In this document: piece by piece, positions 61,982-64,000 of the stretch
How positions within the stretch are numbered: position 1 is the first letter of the stretch
Layout: each line of letters begins with the position of its first letter
Assembly (NCBI GenBank): GCA_016929135.1
Contig: JAFGJK010000031.1
Span: 17,014-81,013, forward strand
Direction: 5' to 3'
Source of the DNA: Spirochaetota bacterium
Lineage (GTDB): Bacteria; Spirochaetota; UBA4802; UBA5550
Length of the DNA stretch: 64,000 bases
Position numbers and translations under genes: made by a program
The notes under the pieces: model-generated
What the model was told of the DNA's origin: nothing
Databases searched by the model: none
Seen by the model: the letters and a program-made list of their open reading frames with translations, nothing else

Positions 61982-62528
61982 GGGAAGCGGAGCGGCGTGC
62001 CGACCGGATTACCACGATACCGCCGGCGGACGATTTCGCGGCGATCGTTGCAGAGACAATGCGGCCGTATTCTGCGTCGTGATCCGGGCTGATACACCGT
62101 GATCGACGGCAGTGCGGCCTGCGCACCCATCCCGCAGGGGATCATCGTGTTCCGCATCGAAATGCCCCGTACCCCTTCCCGGGCCGGGGGGCGACCATCA
62201 TCTCCCTGTCATCCCTTTGCAGTAACCGCGGCCGCGCTATCGTCTGCCCTCCCGTCATTCGCCGCGGCCCTGCCGGCGGCGGGATGGCATACAAATGCGG
62301 ATTCCTGTTCAGTAAAAATTCACCTGAGGCTTTCACCTCCCGGTTTTTGCGCCCTGTCCCGTGCAATTTCGTAATAACGGTTGATTTTTTTTGTCCGCTA
62401 CCGCGGGATACGCATACGACTATGTAATGGTACGGCGATACGGGGTGGCCCGAAGGCTTCCACGGTAAAGGAGCCTGTTCCACCCTGCGGGCCCTGCGCA
62501 CGGCATAATAAATCACAGGAGATCGAAT
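61982..62528. other. 547-base gap with no gene seen
   Basis: The stretch is GC-rich at first and AT-richer towards the end. It has several short inverted repeats (for example GAGG and CCTC near 62325-62345) and a T-run near 62390, but no coding frame with ribosome site or codon bias and no clear promoter. Confidence 0.5.
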
Positions 62529-63593
62529 ATGAAACGCGCGATCGTACCCTTTTTATTCCTGCTGCTGCTGTCGGTTAACTGCTACGACAGCGGAAACGAT
62601 GACAGGGATTTGATGGCAACGGGCCTGCTGATCAACGGGCAGGACGGATACACCGGCGTCGCCTTCAGGATGGTTCAGGTCCCCCTGGCAGTCGACGGCG
62701 TCTTCTATTCCATCGGCGAGACCGAGGTGACCTATGAGCTGTGGAAGGCGGTGCATGACTGGGCCGTTTCCCCGGACCGGGGAGCCGATGCATACCATTT
62801 CGTATCGAAGAGCATCATCGGCAGTCATGATACCGGCAGCGAACAGCAGCCGGTAACCACCATAAGCTGGCGCGACGCCGTGGTGTGGTGCAACGCCCTT
62901 ACCGAGTATTACAACGCCACAAGCAGCGTCCATCGCGAATGCGTCTATACCTCCGGCGGGGAAATCATCCGGTCCACCGGCGGCGCATGCGACAGCGCGG
63001 AGGTCAATGCCGCCGCCGCGGGGTTCCGCCTCCCGACGAACAACGAATGGCTCATGGCGGCCCGGTATATCGACGACAAAAACGGCAACGGCACCCTTGA
63101 GCCGGGAGAATATTATCCCCAATACTACCCGAGCGGCGGGGACGCGGACTGTTACGTGACGACGGGAGCCTCCGATATCGACGGCGACGGCATCGTCCGG
63201 TATATCGCGGATGTCGCAGTATACAAAGCCAAAACGACGGCCGTGGTCAAGTCCAGGGCTCCCAACAAACTGGGCATCTATGACATGAGCGGCAACGTGG
63301 ACGAATGGTGCTTCGACATGTACGCCCCATCAACCCCGTATAGGCGGGGTGGCAATTACTTTGAGTCCGCCTCCTCCTCCACAGTTGAACACTGGTCTTA
63401 TTCAAGTTCGAGCAGCTCCGGTTATTATTTAGGTTTCCGCGTCGCCCGCACCATTCCGGAATCGTCCCTCGGCGCGAACGTGGCCGCCGCCGGCAGGCGG
63501 AGGGGTGCAATCATCGCAGTCGGCGCGGCGGTGCTCGCCCTGGCGACGCTGGGAGGAATTTTCCTGTACCGGAGGAGACGGAGAGCGGCGTAA
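62529..63593 (+). CDS. FGE-sulfatase (C-type lectin fold) lipoprotein, possible DGR target
   Basis: A 354-residue predicted lipoprotein: signal peptide with lipobox-like LSVNC (Cys 18), FGE-sulfatase domain (about residues 45-306; YSIGETEVTYELWKAVHDW, QPVTTISWRDAVVWCNALTE, GFRLPTNNEWLMAARYI, KLGIYDMSGNVDEWCFD, closing LGFRVAR), and a C-terminal membrane helix followed by RRRRR. Two calcium-loop-like inserts are seen (DDKNGNGTLEPGEY and DIDGDGIV). Residues 273-304 between RGG and GFR are rich in Ser and Tyr, at the site where FGE-type proteins of diversity-generating retroelements vary. No reverse transcriptase or template is in the window. AGGAG precedes the ATG. Confidence 0.82.
   Translation: MKRAIVPFLFLLLLSVNCYDSGNDDRDLMATGLLINGQDGYTGVAFRMVQVPLAVDGVFYSIGETEVTYELWKAVHDWAVSPDRGADAYHFVSKSIIGSHDTGSEQQPVTTISWRDAVVWCNALTEYYNATSSVHRECVYTSGGEIIRSTGGACDSAEVNAAAAGFRLPTNNEWLMAARYIDDKNGNGTLEPGEYYPQYYPSGGDADCYVTTGASDIDGDGIVRYIADVAVYKAKTTAVVKSRAPNKLGIYDMSGNVDEWCFDMYAPSTPYRRGGNYFESASSSTVEHWSYSSSSSSGYYLGFRVARTIPESSLGANVAAAGRRRGAIIAVGAAVLALATLGGIFLYRRRRRAA
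63345..63440 (+). other. Variable-region-like patch of the FGE lipoprotein
   Basis: Codons between CGG-GGT-GGC and GGT-TTC-CGC are mainly TCC, TCT, TAT, AGC, AGT, CAC and TAC, that is, third base C or T, as expected if AAC/AAT codons of a template had been changed at the A positions. Base use is also AT-richer than the gene body. Confidence 0.35.
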
Positions 63594-63773
63594 CGTGCGT
63601 GTACGGCTGTGAATAACTCCTGCCGTCGTGGACCGTGGAAATGCTGGCAACGGCGGATTTGCCGTTACCCTGGAGGTTTATGCCATGGATCGTATGGGAT
63701 GCAGGGCCCTGCACAGATGGAATTATCGTACCAAGTTGATTTCAGAGGCAACGACCGATTAATAATGGTGCCC

Positions 63774-63800
63774 TTGACGCAGAATCATATTGGGTAAAAT
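63774..63800 (+). promoter_or_regulatory. Possible promoter of FnIII lipoprotein
   Basis: TTGACG and TAAAAT are 15 bases apart, about 20 bases before the start codon. Confidence 0.45.
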
Positions 63801-63819
63801 TGTAACTAAGGAGATATGT

Positions 63820-64000
63820 ATGAACTTCTCGAGAATTCCGGCACTTGCCATGCTTTTCGCGCAGGCGGTTCTCATGAGCCTGCTGCTCGCCTGCAGCGGC
63901 GACGGGGGAGGCCCCAACGGTTTCCCGGCAGCGCCCGAGGGCGTCGTGAGCCTCAAGGCGGCAACCGTGACGGATACGTCCATCGGCCTTGACTGGACGA
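63820..64000 (+). CDS. Lipoprotein with fibronectin type III-like start (partial)
   Basis: The gene runs off the right edge; 60 residues are visible. A signal peptide ends in a lipobox (LLLAC, Cys about 25), then a Gly/Pro linker and APEGVVSLKAATVTDTSIGL, which looks like the first strands of a fibronectin type III domain. AAGGAG is 6 bases before the ATG. It follows the FGE lipoprotein by 226 bases on the same strand; both are probably surface-exposed. Confidence 0.75.
   Translation, partial: MNFSRIPALAMLFAQAVLMSLLLACSGDGGGPNGFPAAPEGVVSLKAATVTDTSIGLDWT

Noticed and set aside
1..64000. CRISPR arrays, rRNA, tRNA, prophage or integrase genes
   Set aside because: No regularly spaced direct repeats, cloverleaf-like sequence, rRNA signature or phage gene was found by eye; a tRNA scan could not be run.

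Overview
The window looks like ordinary chromosome from a GC-rich (by eye about 60%) motile bacterium, most likely a member of the Spirochaetota. The reasons are the gene order fliO-fliP-fliQ-fliR-flhB-flhA-flhF-flhG-(small membrane protein)-whiG/fliA-(Jag_N+FapA protein), the run yicC-remA-gmk-rpoZ-miaA-hfq, the lolA-rodZ-rimO-pgsA-pgpA run, a 29-residue AURKAIP1/COX24-type basic peptide, several lipoproteins, and a group 2 sigma factor behind a LysM lipoprotein. The lineage call is inference from synteny; no rRNA or tRNA gene was found in the window.

Layout. 1-14 kb: flagellar export apparatus, flagellar placement GTPases, the flagellar sigma factor, a FapA-like protein, conserved hypotheticals, cheR and cheD, almost all on the + strand and tightly packed. 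14-18 kb: yicC, remA, gmk, rpoZ, miaA (no normal start codon), hfq, a band-7-like protein and the mini ribosomal-type protein. 18-24 kb: cheW, then a minus-strand block with a degenerate iron-type alcohol dehydrogenase, flgM behind a sigma-28-type promoter, rsmI and a lipoprotein esterase. 23-36 kb: tgt, a STAS protein, a LysM lipoprotein, a group 2 sigma factor, a GT2 glycosyltransferase, a GPH-type transporter, ispG, a divergent M23 peptidase/bactofilin pair, pdxA and a TPR protein. 36-49 kb: a tRNA dihydrouridine synthase, a 1792-residue PAS/GAF sensor kinase with four near-identical tandem PAS units, response regulators including a REC-PP2C phosphatase, an APC permease, and a 200-bp element with inverted ends. 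49-57 kb: envelope and phospholipid genes (lolA, rodZ, rimO, pgsA, pgpA), a HIT protein and an acyl-CoA dehydrogenase. 57-64 kb: a TonB-dependent receptor controlled by a cobalamin riboswitch with its own terminator and antiterminator, a GNAT acetyltransferase, a nuclease-like hypothetical, an FGE-fold lipoprotein and the start of an FnIII-type lipoprotein.

How the parts fit. The flagellar sigma factor (8.4 kb) and its predicted inhibitor FlgM (20.6 kb) both lie here, and flgM has the TAAA-N15-GCCGATAt signature of a promoter read by that sigma factor. CheR, CheD and CheW feed the same motility system. A signalling block (STAS protein, REC-PP2C phosphatase, group 2 sigma factor) resembles the pieces of a partner-switch stress pathway. 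The items most worth a second look are the FGE lipoprotein, whose C-terminal variable-looking patch resembles a diversity-generating-retroelement target; the alcohol dehydrogenase homologue that appears to lack all metal ligands; the miaA gene that needs an ATT/ATC start or carries a frameshift; the B12 riboswitch; and the inverted-repeat element at 43.75-43.95 kb.
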